Assembly: GCA_004555535.1 (NCBI GenBank)
Contig: SFHU01000040.1
Location: 1-23,149, forward strand
Direction of reading: 5' to 3'
Source: Clostridiales bacterium
Lineage (GTDB): Bacteria > Bacillota > Clostridia > Christensenellales > Aristaeellaceae
Length of the DNA stretch: 23,149 bases
The translations under genes and the position numbers were made by a program. The stretch's first letter is position 1; each line of letters begins with the position of its first letter. The notes beneath the pieces are model-generated. The model made no database searches. It was given only the letters and a program-made list of their open reading frames with translations, and was not told the origin of the DNA. Shown in pieces: positions 7,389 through 14,644 of the stretch.

Positions 7389-7417
7389 TTGACACGGGCC
7401 GCAAACGGCGCTACAAT
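7389..7417 (+). promoter_or_regulatory. htpG promoter
   Basis: TTGACA (7389-7394) and TACAAT (7412-7417) are separated by 17 bases. The leader to the ATG at 7471 is about 45-50 bases and ends in AAAGGAGG. Confidence 0.9.
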
Positions 7418-7470
7418 ACGCTTGCAACTTGGCCATTACGGGACGTTTGACATAAAAGGAGGTTTTTTCC

Positions 7471-9405
7471 ATGGAACCGATTCAGGGCAACGTATCGATT
7501 GAAGCGCAGAATATCATGCCGGTCATCAAGAAATGGCTGTATTCGGATAAGGACATCTTCATCCGCGAGGTCGTCTCCAACGGCTGCGACGCCATCACGA
7601 AGCTGCGCATGGTCGACTACAAGCTGGCGGAGGGCTGCTCCATCCGCGTGGAGGTCGACAAGGCGGCGAAGGAGCTGCGCTTCATCGACGACGGCGTAGG
7701 CATGACCGAGGACGAGGTCAAGACGAACATCAACCAGGTCGCCTTCTCAGGCGCGAAGTCCTTCCTGGAGGAATACGCGAAGACCGAGGGCAAGGACGGC
7801 GAGGAAAGCGGCATCATCGGCCACTTCGGCCTGGGCTTCTACTCGGTGTTCATGGTCGCCGATAAGGTCAGCATCGACACGCTCTCCTTCCGCGAGGGCG
7901 CGAAGGCCGTCCACTGGGAGAGCGAGGACGGCATGGCCTTCTCCATGAGCGACAGCGACCGCGCGACGCGCGGCACGACGATCACGCTGCACATCATGGA
8001 CGCGGAGGAGGAATTCCTGAGCGTCTGGCGCGTGCGCGAGGTGCTGGAGCGCTACTGCTCGTTCATGGCCGTGCCGATCTATCTGACGGAGATCAAGACG
8101 CCGGAGCAGCTTGAGCAGGAGAAGAAGGACGAGGCCGAGGACGCCGCCGTCACGGACGAGGCCGGCAACGAGGCGGGCGCCGAAGCGGGCGAAAAGAAGG
8201 AAGAAGCGCCCAAGCCGGAGGAGAAGCCCATCAACGACACGACGCCGCTGTACGTCAAGGCGCCGCAGGACTGCACGGACGAGGAATACAAGGAGTTCTA
8301 CCGCAAGGTCTTCCACGAGTACGACGATCCGCTCTTCTGGATCCACCTGAACGTCGACTATCCCTTCAAGCTCAAGGGCATCCTCTACTTCCCCAAGCTC
8401 AAGGAGCAGTTCGGCGGCATCGAGGGGCAGATCAAGCTCTACTCCGGCCAGGTGTTCGTCGCGGACAACATCAAGGAGGTCATTCCGGAGTTCCTGATGC
8501 TGCTCAAGGGCGTCATCGACTGCGCGGATTTCCCGCTCAACGTCTCCCGCTCCTTCCTGCAGAACGACGGCTACGTCCGCCGCATCAGCGCGCACATCAC
8601 CAAGAAGGTCGCCGACAAGCTGACGGGCATGTTCAAGACCGACCGCGCGGCCTACGAGGGCTTCTGGCCGGACATCCATCCCTTCATCAAGTACGGCGTG
8701 ATGCGCGAGGAGAAGTTTGCGGAGCGCATGAAGGACTGCCTGCTCTTCAAGACGACGGAGGGCAAGTTCCTGACGCTCTCGGAATACAAGGAGCGCAACG
8801 GCGAAAAGCTGCCGGACAAGATGGTCTACACCTCCGACGCGGCGCGCCAGGACGCTGCCATCCGCATGTTCACGGAGCGGGGCATCGACGTCGCGGTGCT
8901 CGATCAGGCGATCGACGTCAACTTCGTCTCCTACATGGAATACAGCGCCGATCCGGAGAGCAAGTTCAGGTTCTGCCGCGTGGACTCGGAGCTGGAGAGC
9001 CTGACCAGCGAGGACGCCGCGCCGGAGCTTGACGCCGACAAGCTGACCGCGCTGATGCGCGAGGCGGCGGGCAAGGACGACCTGGCCGTGGAGATCAAGC
9101 CGCTGGCCAACGAGAAGGTGCCGGTCATGCTCATCGAGGACGAGCAGACCCGCCGCTTCAACGACATGGGCCGCATCTACGGCCGCAAGGAATTCACGAT
9201 GCCGGCGAAGTACAACGTCGTGCTCAACAGCCGCAGCGCGACCATCCAGAAGCTCGCCGCGCGCGAAAAGGACGAGCGCAGCCTGCTGCTGGCCCGCCAG
9301 CTCTACGACCTGGCCGAGCTCTCCCGCCAGCCGCTGGAGGCCGAGCAGATGACGGAGTTCATCCGCCGCTCGATGGAGATCGTCGATCTGGCCGCGCAGA
9401 TGTAA
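7471..9405 (+). CDS. htpG: Chaperone protein HtpG (Hsp90)
   Basis: A full-length 644-residue bacterial Hsp90, the ATP-driven cytoplasmic chaperone that remodels client proteins as a dimer. The N-terminal GHKL ATPase domain is clear: IREVVSNGCDAITKLR carries the catalytic glutamate and the magnesium asparagine, IDDGVGMT is the next ATP motif, and IGHFGLGFYSVFMVA is the lid/glycine loop. The middle domain has PLFWIHLNVDYPFKLKGIL and the arginine loop NVSRSFLQND. A C-terminal dimer domain follows. The linker at about 212-257 is unusually long and rich in Glu, Lys and Ala (EQEKKDEAEDAA), more like eukaryotic Hsp90 than E. coli HtpG. AAAGGAGG lies 7 bases before the ATG. HrcA control by CIRCE is expected. 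Confidence 0.98.
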   Translation: MEPIQGNVSIEAQNIMPVIKKWLYSDKDIFIREVVSNGCDAITKLRMVDYKLAEGCSIRVEVDKAAKELRFIDDGVGMTEDEVKTNINQVAFSGAKSFLEEYAKTEGKDGEESGIIGHFGLGFYSVFMVADKVSIDTLSFREGAKAVHWESEDGMAFSMSDSDRATRGTTITLHIMDAEEEFLSVWRVREVLERYCSFMAVPIYLTEIKTPEQLEQEKKDEAEDAAVTDEAGNEAGAEAGEKKEEAPKPEEKPINDTTPLYVKAPQDCTDEEYKEFYRKVFHEYDDPLFWIHLNVDYPFKLKGILYFPKLKEQFGGIEGQIKLYSGQVFVADNIKEVIPEFLMLLKGVIDCADFPLNVSRSFLQNDGYVRRISAHITKKVADKLTGMFKTDRAAYEGFWPDIHPFIKYGVMREEKFAERMKDCLLFKTTEGKFLTLSEYKERNGEKLPDKMVYTSDAARQDAAIRMFTERGIDVAVLDQAIDVNFVSYMEYSADPESKFRFCRVDSELESLTSEDAAPELDADKLTALMREAAGKDDLAVEIKPLANEKVPVMLIEDEQTRRFNDMGRIYGRKEFTMPAKYNVVLNSRSATIQKLAAREKDERSLLLARQLYDLAELSRQPLEAEQMTEFIRRSMEIVDLAAQM

Positions 9406-9428
9406 GCCCATCCAAAATGCTTTGATTC

Positions 9429-9491
9429 GCGCGAAGCGAAGAAGGGAGTCTGAGGGATGTGTCCCCCGGGCTCCCCTTTTTTGCTTCGCGC
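9429..9491. terminator. Nested hairpin, htpG terminator
   Basis: The inner stem GGGAG (9444-9448)/CTCCC (9471-9475) encloses GGGA-TGTG-TCCC and is followed by a run of T (9476-9482), a good intrinsic terminator for htpG. An outer 9-base stem, GCGCGAAGC (9429-9437) with GCTTCGCGC (9483-9491), brackets the whole structure, T-run included, which is unusual and looks like a repeat-type cruciform element. Confidence 0.8.
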
Positions 9492-9499
9492 CTGACTTT

Positions 9500-9784
9500 T
9501 GCGTTTTCTCGGTTTTCCGCCTCAAAGTGGATCAGCATCGATCCGAAGTAGTCCATGTCAAAGCCCTCCGGCGTCAGCACCGCCGTCACGGCGCAGGCAT
9601 TGCCATATTCATCCTGCGTCTGCGCGGGGATGGCGATCTCCCCGGCAAGCTCCCCCTCCAGCTCCAATTATGCATTGCCGCTGTCATAGACAAAGCGGCC
9701 GTCCGCCATGCCCGGCAGCGAAAGCGCCAGCATGCACAGCAGCGCTCCCAGCAGAGCCAGGCCCCGTTTTGTTCTCATCTTCAT
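9500..9784 (-). pseudogene. Small secreted protein gene broken by an in-frame stop
   Basis: The ATG at 9784, preceded by GGAGG at 7 bases, starts a clear Sec signal peptide (KMRTKRGLALLGALLCMLALSLPGMA) and a few mature residues, then meets TAA at 9668-9670 after 38 residues. The same frame continues at once with plausible protein (LELEGELAGEIAIPAQTQDE, then CAVTAVLTPEGFDMDYFGSML) for some 50 residues before entering the htpG terminator. A single GAA-to-TAA change would explain the stop. The end of the original gene cannot be placed; the left coordinate is approximate. Function unknown. A sequencing error is the alternative. Confidence 0.6.
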
Positions 9785-9909
9785 GTTCCATCCTCCGTTC
9801 CTTTGGCGCGCCAACCTCGCAACTTTTTTCCGTGATGCTCCGGGCTCCGCATGGTATGATAGGTTCACAACGAAGCGCAAGACACCCCCGAGGAAAGGAG
9901 GTGCTGCCC

Positions 9910-10005
9910 ATGAAAGCAAAGCGATGCACCAATCCCTCCTGCCGCCGGGAATTCAAGCCTTCGGCAAGGTGCCCCTACTGCGGGAAGGAATGCGTCGTGC
10001 CTTGA
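9910..10005 (+). CDS. 31-residue zinc-knuckle miniprotein
   Basis: A very short frame starts at the ATG at 9910 with an excellent ribosome site (AAAGGAGG, 8-9 bases upstream). It encodes a basic protein with two cysteine pairs, CTNPSC (residues 6-11) and CPYC (21-24), plus one further cysteine near the end. The spacing fits a single zinc ribbon. The C-terminus is CGKECVVP. A TATGAT (9855-9860) may be its -10, although no good -35 is seen. It is divergent from the broken secreted-protein gene, with a perfect 12-base palindrome TTGGCGCGCCAA at 9803-9814 between them. No known family is claimed. It may be a small nucleic-acid- or protein-binding factor. Confidence 0.65.
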   Translation: MKAKRCTNPSCRREFKPSARCPYCGKECVVP

Positions 10006-10524
10006 GCCGGAGAAATCCGGGTATAACGGAAGAAGCTGGTACAGTAGCCGAATGGCAGTTTTTAGACAGTTCTGTTTCACGCCAACATTCTGAACGGTCG
10101 GTGAACTTGCAGGCAACCCATCCTGTACAGGTATACGCGAAAGCGGGGGCAGGAAGCTTGTGGCCGACGGGCTGCAGGCTCAGACCTGTCTTCCTGTTGA
10201 CTGAATATTGCTGAAGGGCGAGGATGTATGGCGAAGGCCAGGCCACAGGCATGATTCAGATATGGAAGGGCGCCGCGGCGCCGGTGGACAGCGCGCATCA
10301 TCAACGCCGGTCGGGCCGATATGCCCGGTCCCCCGCTCTGATGCGCGTTTTTTTCATTTCGCTGGATTTTTCCAAAAATCCATTTCACTCCGGCTGCCTC
10401 CGCCGCTTCCGATCGGGGCGGCACGGCTCAGCCGGGCCGTCGCAGCAGAGCGCATGAAGCGCCTGCTTTTGCGCTTTCCGCCCCCCGGAACAGGTCCGGC
10501 GCATGGCCGGGATCAGTTTTCCTC
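10006..10524. other. Long non-coding stretch without a recognised gene
   Basis: Several frames are open on both strands but none has a ribosome site or recognisable protein. The stretch contains inverted repeats: CAGGAAG/CTTCCTG (within about 10150-10200), the palindrome CCTGTACAGG followed by CGC-GAAA-GCG (about 10120-10150), and TGGATTTTT-CC-AAAAATCCA (10363-10382). It could hold a structured RNA or an old repeat element. I cannot assign it. Confidence 0.4.
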
Positions 10525-10552
10525 TTGCATATCTCCCGTTTTCCGCTATGAT
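10525..10552 (+). promoter_or_regulatory. Promoter of the ADP-ribosylglycohydrolase gene
   Basis: TTGCAT (10525-10530) and TATGAT (10547-10552) are separated by 16 bases. GGAGG and the ATG at 10589 follow within about 40 bases. Confidence 0.65.
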
Positions 10553-10588
10553 AGACAGTAAGATATTTTGACCACGGAGGTGCTCCCG

Positions 10589-11596
10589 ATGACGAATCAT
10601 CCCGCCGATACACAGAAAGCCGCCCGCCTGCAGATCGTCCGCTCCGCCATGTTTGGCCACGCGATTGCCGACGCGATGGGCGTGCCCGTCGAGTTTTCGG
10701 ACCGCAGCCGGCGCAGGCGCGACCCGGTCACCGGATACCGCGGCTATGGCGTCCACCATGTGCCGGCGGGCACCTGGTCGGACGACACCAGCATGGCCTT
10801 GGCGACGCTCGACAGTCTGGCCCGCGGCCTTGATTATCCGGACATGCTGGAGCGCTTCTGCGAGTGGAAGCTCCACGCCGCCTACACGGCGACGGACGTT
10901 GTCTTCGACATCGGCATCACCACGAGCAGAGCGCTGTCCAAATTCAGGCAGGGCGTGCCCGCGCTCACCTGCGGCCTGAGCGGCGAGCGGGACAACGGCA
11001 ACGGCTCGCTGATGCGGATCATTCCCGCTGCGCTGTACTGCAAATACACGGCGAACCTGTCGCTTGATCAGCAGCTTTCAATCATCCACGACGTTTCCGC
11101 GCTGACGCACCGCCATCCCCGCTCGCAGATGGGCTGCGGCATCTACGCGCTGATCCTGATGGAGCTGTGCGACGGCAGGGGCGTCGCGGGCATTCAGGCG
11201 GGCATCGACAGGGCGAAGGCGTATTATGAAGCAAGCCCGGCGTTTTCCCGGGAGCTTTGCAGCTACGATCGGATTCTCGGCTGCCCCTCCATCATGGACT
11301 TCGCCGGGACGCCGGAGGACAAAATCAGGAGCGGCGGCTATGTGGTGGATACGCTGGAGGCCGCGCTGTGGTGCCTGCTGAACACGGACAACTACCGCGA
11401 CTGCGTGCTCAGGGCCATCAATCTGGGCGACGACACGGACACCGTCGCCGCCGTGGCGGGCGGTCTGGCAGGGTGCCTCTACGGCATGGAGGGAATCCCC
11501 GACGGCTGGCTCGCCGGTCTGCTCAGGGCGGAGGATATCGAGACGCTGTGCAGCGCGTTTGTGGATTCTCTGGAAAAAGAGCCGGACGCCGACTGA
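10589..11596 (+). CDS. ADP-ribosylglycohydrolase family protein (DraG/ARH-like)
   Basis: A 335-residue all-helical hydrolase of the ADP-ribosyl-(dinitrogen reductase) hydrolase family, which removes ADP-ribose from proteins or nucleic acids with two magnesium ions. The metal motifs are present: GTWSDDTSMALA (61-72) and LGDDTDTVAAVAGG (from 279). NGNGSLMRIIP and ALTHRHPRSQMGC are also typical. The ATG at 10589 is chosen because GGAGG lies 8 bases upstream; an upstream TTG would put the ribosome site inside the gene. No ADP-ribosyltransferase, DarT or macrodomain gene is in the window, so the substrate is open. The gene is flanked by non-coding stretches and seems monocistronic. Confidence 0.9.
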   Translation: MTNHPADTQKAARLQIVRSAMFGHAIADAMGVPVEFSDRSRRRRDPVTGYRGYGVHHVPAGTWSDDTSMALATLDSLARGLDYPDMLERFCEWKLHAAYTATDVVFDIGITTSRALSKFRQGVPALTCGLSGERDNGNGSLMRIIPAALYCKYTANLSLDQQLSIIHDVSALTHRHPRSQMGCGIYALILMELCDGRGVAGIQAGIDRAKAYYEASPAFSRELCSYDRILGCPSIMDFAGTPEDKIRSGGYVVDTLEAALWCLLNTDNYRDCVLRAINLGDDTDTVAAVAGGLAGCLYGMEGIPDGWLAGLLRAEDIETLCSAFVDSLEKEPDAD

Positions 11597-11950
11597 CGAA
11601 GCCATGAAAACAGGACAGTCTGCGAGGGACAGAAGAATGACAGCGCTCAACCGGGAATCCGACGCGAGGGCACAATACGTCTGCCGGTAAACCGTCCTGC
11701 GCAATACGTCCTTCTTCGCGCCCGTCCGGCGCGCGGCGCCGGGTTCAATCCCCAATGTCATTCAGTGAATGCCAGTGATGGAAGAAGCGCAAAATGAGCA
11801 TTATAATCGTTTTTGAACTTTGATGGAATTTCGCGGAGGAAACAGGATCATTTGGGGTGTAGCTGAACAGCAAACAAGGGAATGCGCGCTTTCGACCATT
11901 CATCCATAAGAGGACAGACATTCACCGTGCAAACAAGATCAGCGCGCCTC
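11597..11950. other. Intergenic stretch between two convergent genes
   Basis: Nothing coding is seen. It has two AATACGTC copies about 30 bases apart (near 11674 and 11702), the palindrome CATTCAGTGAATG (11759-11771), and a TATAAT near 11800 without a suitable partner or gene. It may hold the terminators of both flanking genes, but no convincing stem with a T-tract was found. Confidence 0.4.
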
Positions 11951-12664
11951 CTATTCGTCCAGCCTCCATCCCCAATCCCCGTGATAGATCATCTGCCGGG
12001 TCATGCCGCCGTCGATGCAGATGTTCTCGCCGGTGATGAAGCCCGCCTTGTCCGAGCAGAGGAACAGCACCATATGGGCGATGTCCATGGGATTGCCCAC
12101 CCGACCGGCCGGCTGCTGCGTGGCATCCGGCCCTTCGTATGTCCTGTACGCTGTGTCGATCCAGCCGGGCGAGATCGAATTGACCCGCACCCGCCCCGCG
12201 AGGCTGACAGCGAGCGCATGGGTCAGCGCCGCAATCCCGCCCTTGGCGGCGGTGTAGCTTTCGGTCTGCGGCTGGCTCATACGGTCCCTGGACGAGGAGA
12301 TGTTGATGATGACGCCGCCGGGGGCGAAGTGCGGGGCAAACAGCTTGCTCAGATAGAAGGGCGCCGTGACGCCGACGGACAGCGCGTACTGGAATTCCTC
12401 ATAGGTGCAATCGCCAATGCCTTTCATCAGCGGCAGGGCGTTGTTGATCAGAAAGTCGATGCGCCCGTGCTTGCCTAAGACGGTTTGGGTAAAGGCTTCC
12501 AGCGTTTCCTTCTTGCTGATATCCCCGACGTAGTGCTCGCCCGGCGCGATGTCGATGATCTCGACCGCCGCGCCCTCGGCCCGGAAGGCTTCGGCAATCG
12601 CCTTCCCGATGCCGTGCGCGCCGCCCGTGACGACGGCGACTTTTCCTGCAAAGGATGGATTCAT
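11951..12664 (-). CDS. SDR-family NAD(P)-dependent oxidoreductase
   Basis: A 237-residue classical short-chain dehydrogenase/reductase. The cofactor loop TGGAHGIG is at 13-20, the Asp of IIDIAPG (about 38) suggests NAD rather than NADP, and NNALP (74-78) replaces the usual NNAG. The catalytic triad region has NISSS (121-125), Tyr137 and Lys141 in YTAAK. SPGWIDT and ICIDGGM close the fold. It should interconvert an alcohol and a ketone; the substrate cannot be read. AAGGAG lies about 11 bases before the ATG. It follows the VOC gene by about 60 bases on the same strand and may share its transcript. Confidence 0.9.
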   Translation of the reverse strand: MNPSFAGKVAVVTGGAHGIGKAIAEAFRAEGAAVEIIDIAPGEHYVGDISKKETLEAFTQTVLGKHGRIDFLINNALPLMKGIGDCTYEEFQYALSVGVTAPFYLSKLFAPHFAPGGVIINISSSRDRMSQPQTESYTAAKGGIAALTHALAVSLAGRVRVNSISPGWIDTAYRTYEGPDATQQPAGRVGNPMDIAHMVLFLCSDKAGFITGENICIDGGMTRQMIYHGDWGWRLDE

Positions 12665-12724
12665 GGGTTTTGTTCTCCTTCTGCGGTTCCCATGGAGCGT
12701 GAAAGCTGGAAGTTGTTGAGCTGA

Positions 12725-13087
12725 TTATACAGGTGTTCCGACTTCGATCAGATTACCGTCAGGGTCATAGAATCTGATCACCTTTTGCCCCCAACTGTGT
12801 GTCATCAGGTAATTGACGTATTCGGTTTCAGGGTAAAGTGTCTCAAGACGCTCTACAAATTGTTCTATTTCGGGCTCTTCAAAATACAATTCAGACTGAT
12901 TGCTGTTTGAAATGATGCTTCTTTTTGTAAATTGTTTCCAGTAACCCGATTCCTGCAAATACAAGTTATTCGTCAATTCCATATTTCCATCGTTATCCTG
13001 AAGCAGTTGAAACCCAAACATATCCCTATAAAACTTTAGCGCACGGTTACAATCTTTAACAACAATAAGCGTTCCTTTGTATCTCAT
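12725..13087 (-). CDS. VOC/glyoxalase-fold protein
   Basis: A 120-residue protein of the vicinal oxygen chelate superfamily (glyoxalase/bleomycin resistance/dioxygenase). LIVVKDCNRALKFYRDMFGF is the classic first strand-helix, and VIRFYDPDGNLIEVG the last strand with the metal glutamate position. Enzyme or resistance role cannot be decided. The start at 13087 has GGAGG 6 bases upstream and overlaps the stop of the BFD-like gene in ATGA; a longer frame to 13393 is only a shadow of that gene. The gene is visibly richer in A and T than its neighbours, suggesting separate acquisition. Confidence 0.88.
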   Translation of the reverse strand: MRYKGTLIVVKDCNRALKFYRDMFGFQLLQDNDGNMELTNNLYLQESGYWKQFTKRSIISNSNQSELYFEEPEIEQFVERLETLYPETEYVNYLMTHSWGQKVIRFYDPDGNLIEVGTPV

Positions 13088-13320
13088 AGTTTTCCTCCGC
13101 AAATTCCGATTGATCGCGCTGCGATGTTTTTCTCTTTTTCCAGCTCTTCCCGAATATCCCTGACTAGATACTCGAGGAAATCCCTGCATTTCCCGCAGCC
13201 CCTGCCCGCGCCGGTCGCGTCCATGACCGCCTGCAGGGTGTCCGCGCCGCCGCGAACGGCGTCCTCGATCATGCCGTAGGTGACGTTTCGGCAATGACAT
13301 GCTTCTTTTTTGCGATTCAT
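13084..13320 (-). CDS. BFD-like [2Fe-2S] protein
   Basis: A 78-residue protein of the bacterioferritin-associated ferredoxin/NifU-middle-domain type. The four cluster cysteines are Cys8 and Cys10 (ACHC), and Cys42 and Cys45 (GRGCGKC), with VTYGMIEDAV between them, as in the family. AGGAGGG lies 8 bases before the ATG. Such small proteins carry electrons or help release iron or assemble clusters; here no bacterioferritin is adjacent. It is translationally coupled to the VOC gene. The C-terminal 25 residues are charged and helical (REELEKEKN). Confidence 0.88.
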   Translation of the reverse strand: MNRKKEACHCRNVTYGMIEDAVRGGADTLQAVMDATGAGRGCGKCRDFLEYLVRDIREELEKEKNIAARSIGICGGKL

Positions 13321-13339
13321 AGGTTTGTCCCTCCTGAAA

Positions 13340-13354
13340 AGCCTGATGCAGGCT
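13340..13354 (-). promoter_or_regulatory. Small hairpin just before the BFD-like gene
   Basis: AGCCTG-N3-CAGGCT followed on the minus strand by TTTT lies just upstream of the AGGAGGG of the BFD-like gene. It could terminate or attenuate transcription into the gene. Confidence 0.4.
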
Positions 13355-13442
13355 GTTATGCGATGATTCCTTTTGCGTTTTTATCTCATTCAAACAGGGG
13401 CGGTATTCATGGTTTTCTCCATCCGCAGCGCTGAAAGGGGAA

Positions 13443-13706
13443 TCACCTGATCATTTTGAACATGCCCGGGCCGTCCCAATCACAGGGGCGTTTTTCGAAG
13501 CCAAATCTCTCGTAAAAATCAACCGCCTCTTTTGAACTGATCAGTTCAAGGCTGACTGCCCACGCCAAGGGCTTGCACTCCTTCACATATCGTTCCAGTG
13601 CCGTCAAAAGGCATTTCCCTGCGCCCTTGCCCTGACTGGATGGAACGACCGCAAAATCCTTGATGTAGAAGGACATTCCGCCATCGCCAATCACCCTTGC
13701 CGTATT
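13443..13706 (-). pseudogene. GNAT acetyltransferase, N-terminal half missing
   Basis: The frame encodes only the second half of a GNAT N-acetyltransferase. ARVIGDGGMSFYIKDFAVVP is beta strand 4, SSQGKGAGKCLL is the acetyl-CoA pyrophosphate loop (motif A), and VDFYERFGFEKR is the end of the fold. Family members are 130-150 residues; here about 85 remain. Upstream the homology stops at about 13703-13706, exactly where the U32-like gene ends, so the first half was removed. A GTG at 13694 could start an 83-residue product but has no ribosome site and would lack most of the fold. Confidence 0.82.
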
Positions 13707-14635
13707 CAGAACAGATCCAGCGCGTTGCTGAGATAGATTTCCTCCCGCACCTTCAACTGATGCTCGGGCTTCGTCATGTAATAGAGCAGGAATTCCAGAA
13801 TCAGCGCGCTGCCCAGGCCGCGCCCTTCGATCTTGAACTGGGTAAAGCCCATGGGCAGGTAGGTGTTCATCATGTCATGAATGCCGATGAAGCCGGGATT
13901 TTCCATGGCTTTGGAGAAGCGATAGCCCTCGCCGGCGTCCGGCGCGGCGCAGCGGTGCTCCGGGCCGCCCTCGCCCAGAATCTTCCGGCTGACGGCCTCG
14001 TAGCACTCCTTTCTGTCGCGGCAGCCGAACCAGCAGCACTCGTTGCACAGGAATTCCACCTTCGCCTTGAGCGGATCAGGCAGCGCGTTCAGCCTGTCAA
14101 ACGCCTTGTTCAGCCGGAAGTCCGGCACGACATAGCGAAATCCCTCTCGTTCCAGCTCGCGCTGAAGCTGCGCAAAGCCCGTCAGCACCTTGGTGGTGGA
14201 GGACACGAGGTACAGCCCGGGATAGGTGCGTCGGAGGTAGTCCGTCAGCAGCTCCGAATGGACGATCACGCCGTTTTGCGGCTCATTGTCTGCTTCAAGC
14301 ATTCGGCAAAGGGCGTTGCACCGCTTGTCCGCGAGGTGCTCCTCCCGCAAAAGGGAATTGCTGAACGTCAGCCGCGCGGAGATGCCGTATTCCCGCGTCA
14401 GCGCCAGCGCCGTCTGCGGGTCGCAATCCTCCGCGCCGACGCGCCCTCCGCCCCAGATGCAGTCCGCCGGCGCGCCATAAATGGAGCCGATTTCGCACCA
14501 GTCATAGAACCAGTCCCTGTGCGCCTTATATAGCGGCAGGAACGCACGGTACAGGTCGGTGAACTCGAACAGGCCGGGGAGATGGTAAGTTGCGACGGCG
14601 TTTTTCGGCAAGACGCCCGTAGCGTTTGTATTCAT
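13706..14635 (-). CDS. U32-peptidase-like conserved protein
   Basis: A 309-residue cytoplasmic protein. Its pattern resembles the U32 'collagenase-like' peptidase superfamily: GVIVHSELLTDYLRRTYPG and a barrel-like series of strands (LVSSTTKV, YVVPDFRLN), then a cysteine cluster, Cys197, 200, 201, 205 and 211, in FLCNECCWFGCRDRKECY, as in the Fe-S-binding U32 members. Another Cys follows in HRCAAPD. WCEIGSIYGAPADCIWGGGR near the start is distinctive. Many U32-like proteins act in RNA or quinone hydroxylation rather than proteolysis; the role here is unknown. The start lies 9 bases after the stop of the WYL regulator remnant. The gene is intact. Confidence 0.7.
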   Translation of the reverse strand: MNTNATGVLPKNAVATYHLPGLFEFTDLYRAFLPLYKAHRDWFYDWCEIGSIYGAPADCIWGGGRVGAEDCDPQTALALTREYGISARLTFSNSLLREEHLADKRCNALCRMLEADNEPQNGVIVHSELLTDYLRRTYPGLYLVSSTTKVLTGFAQLQRELEREGFRYVVPDFRLNKAFDRLNALPDPLKAKVEFLCNECCWFGCRDRKECYEAVSRKILGEGGPEHRCAAPDAGEGYRFSKAMENPGFIGIHDMMNTYLPMGFTQFKIEGRGLGSALILEFLLYYMTKPEHQLKVREEIYLSNALDLF

Positions 14636-14644
14636 CAGGGCACC

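Noticed and set aside
7747..9525. 592-codon minus-strand open frame
   Set aside because: It is the shadow of htpG on the other strand; composition is dominated by Leu, Arg, Asp and Val and no family is recognisable.
9803..9814. TTGGCGCGCCAA palindrome as an operator
   Set aside because: It is perfect but GC-rich and short in a GC-rich genome, and no matching second site or regulator gene is near.
9953..10252. Cysteine-containing minus-strand frame of 99 codons
   Set aside because: No ribosome site or family match, and it overlaps the zinc-knuckle gene on the other strand.
10363..10382. Palindrome TGGATTTTT-CC-AAAAATCCA as a terminator
   Set aside because: The stem is AT-rich with a 2-base loop and no following T-run, so it is noted as a repeat only.
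11735..11755. tRNA T-arm look-alike with GGTTCAATCC
   Set aside because: Only 3 of 5 stem pairs form and no acceptor, D or anticodon arm fits around it.
13088..13393. N-terminal extension of the VOC gene
   Set aside because: This part is the BFD-like gene in another frame; the VOC gene has its own ribosome site and start at 13087.
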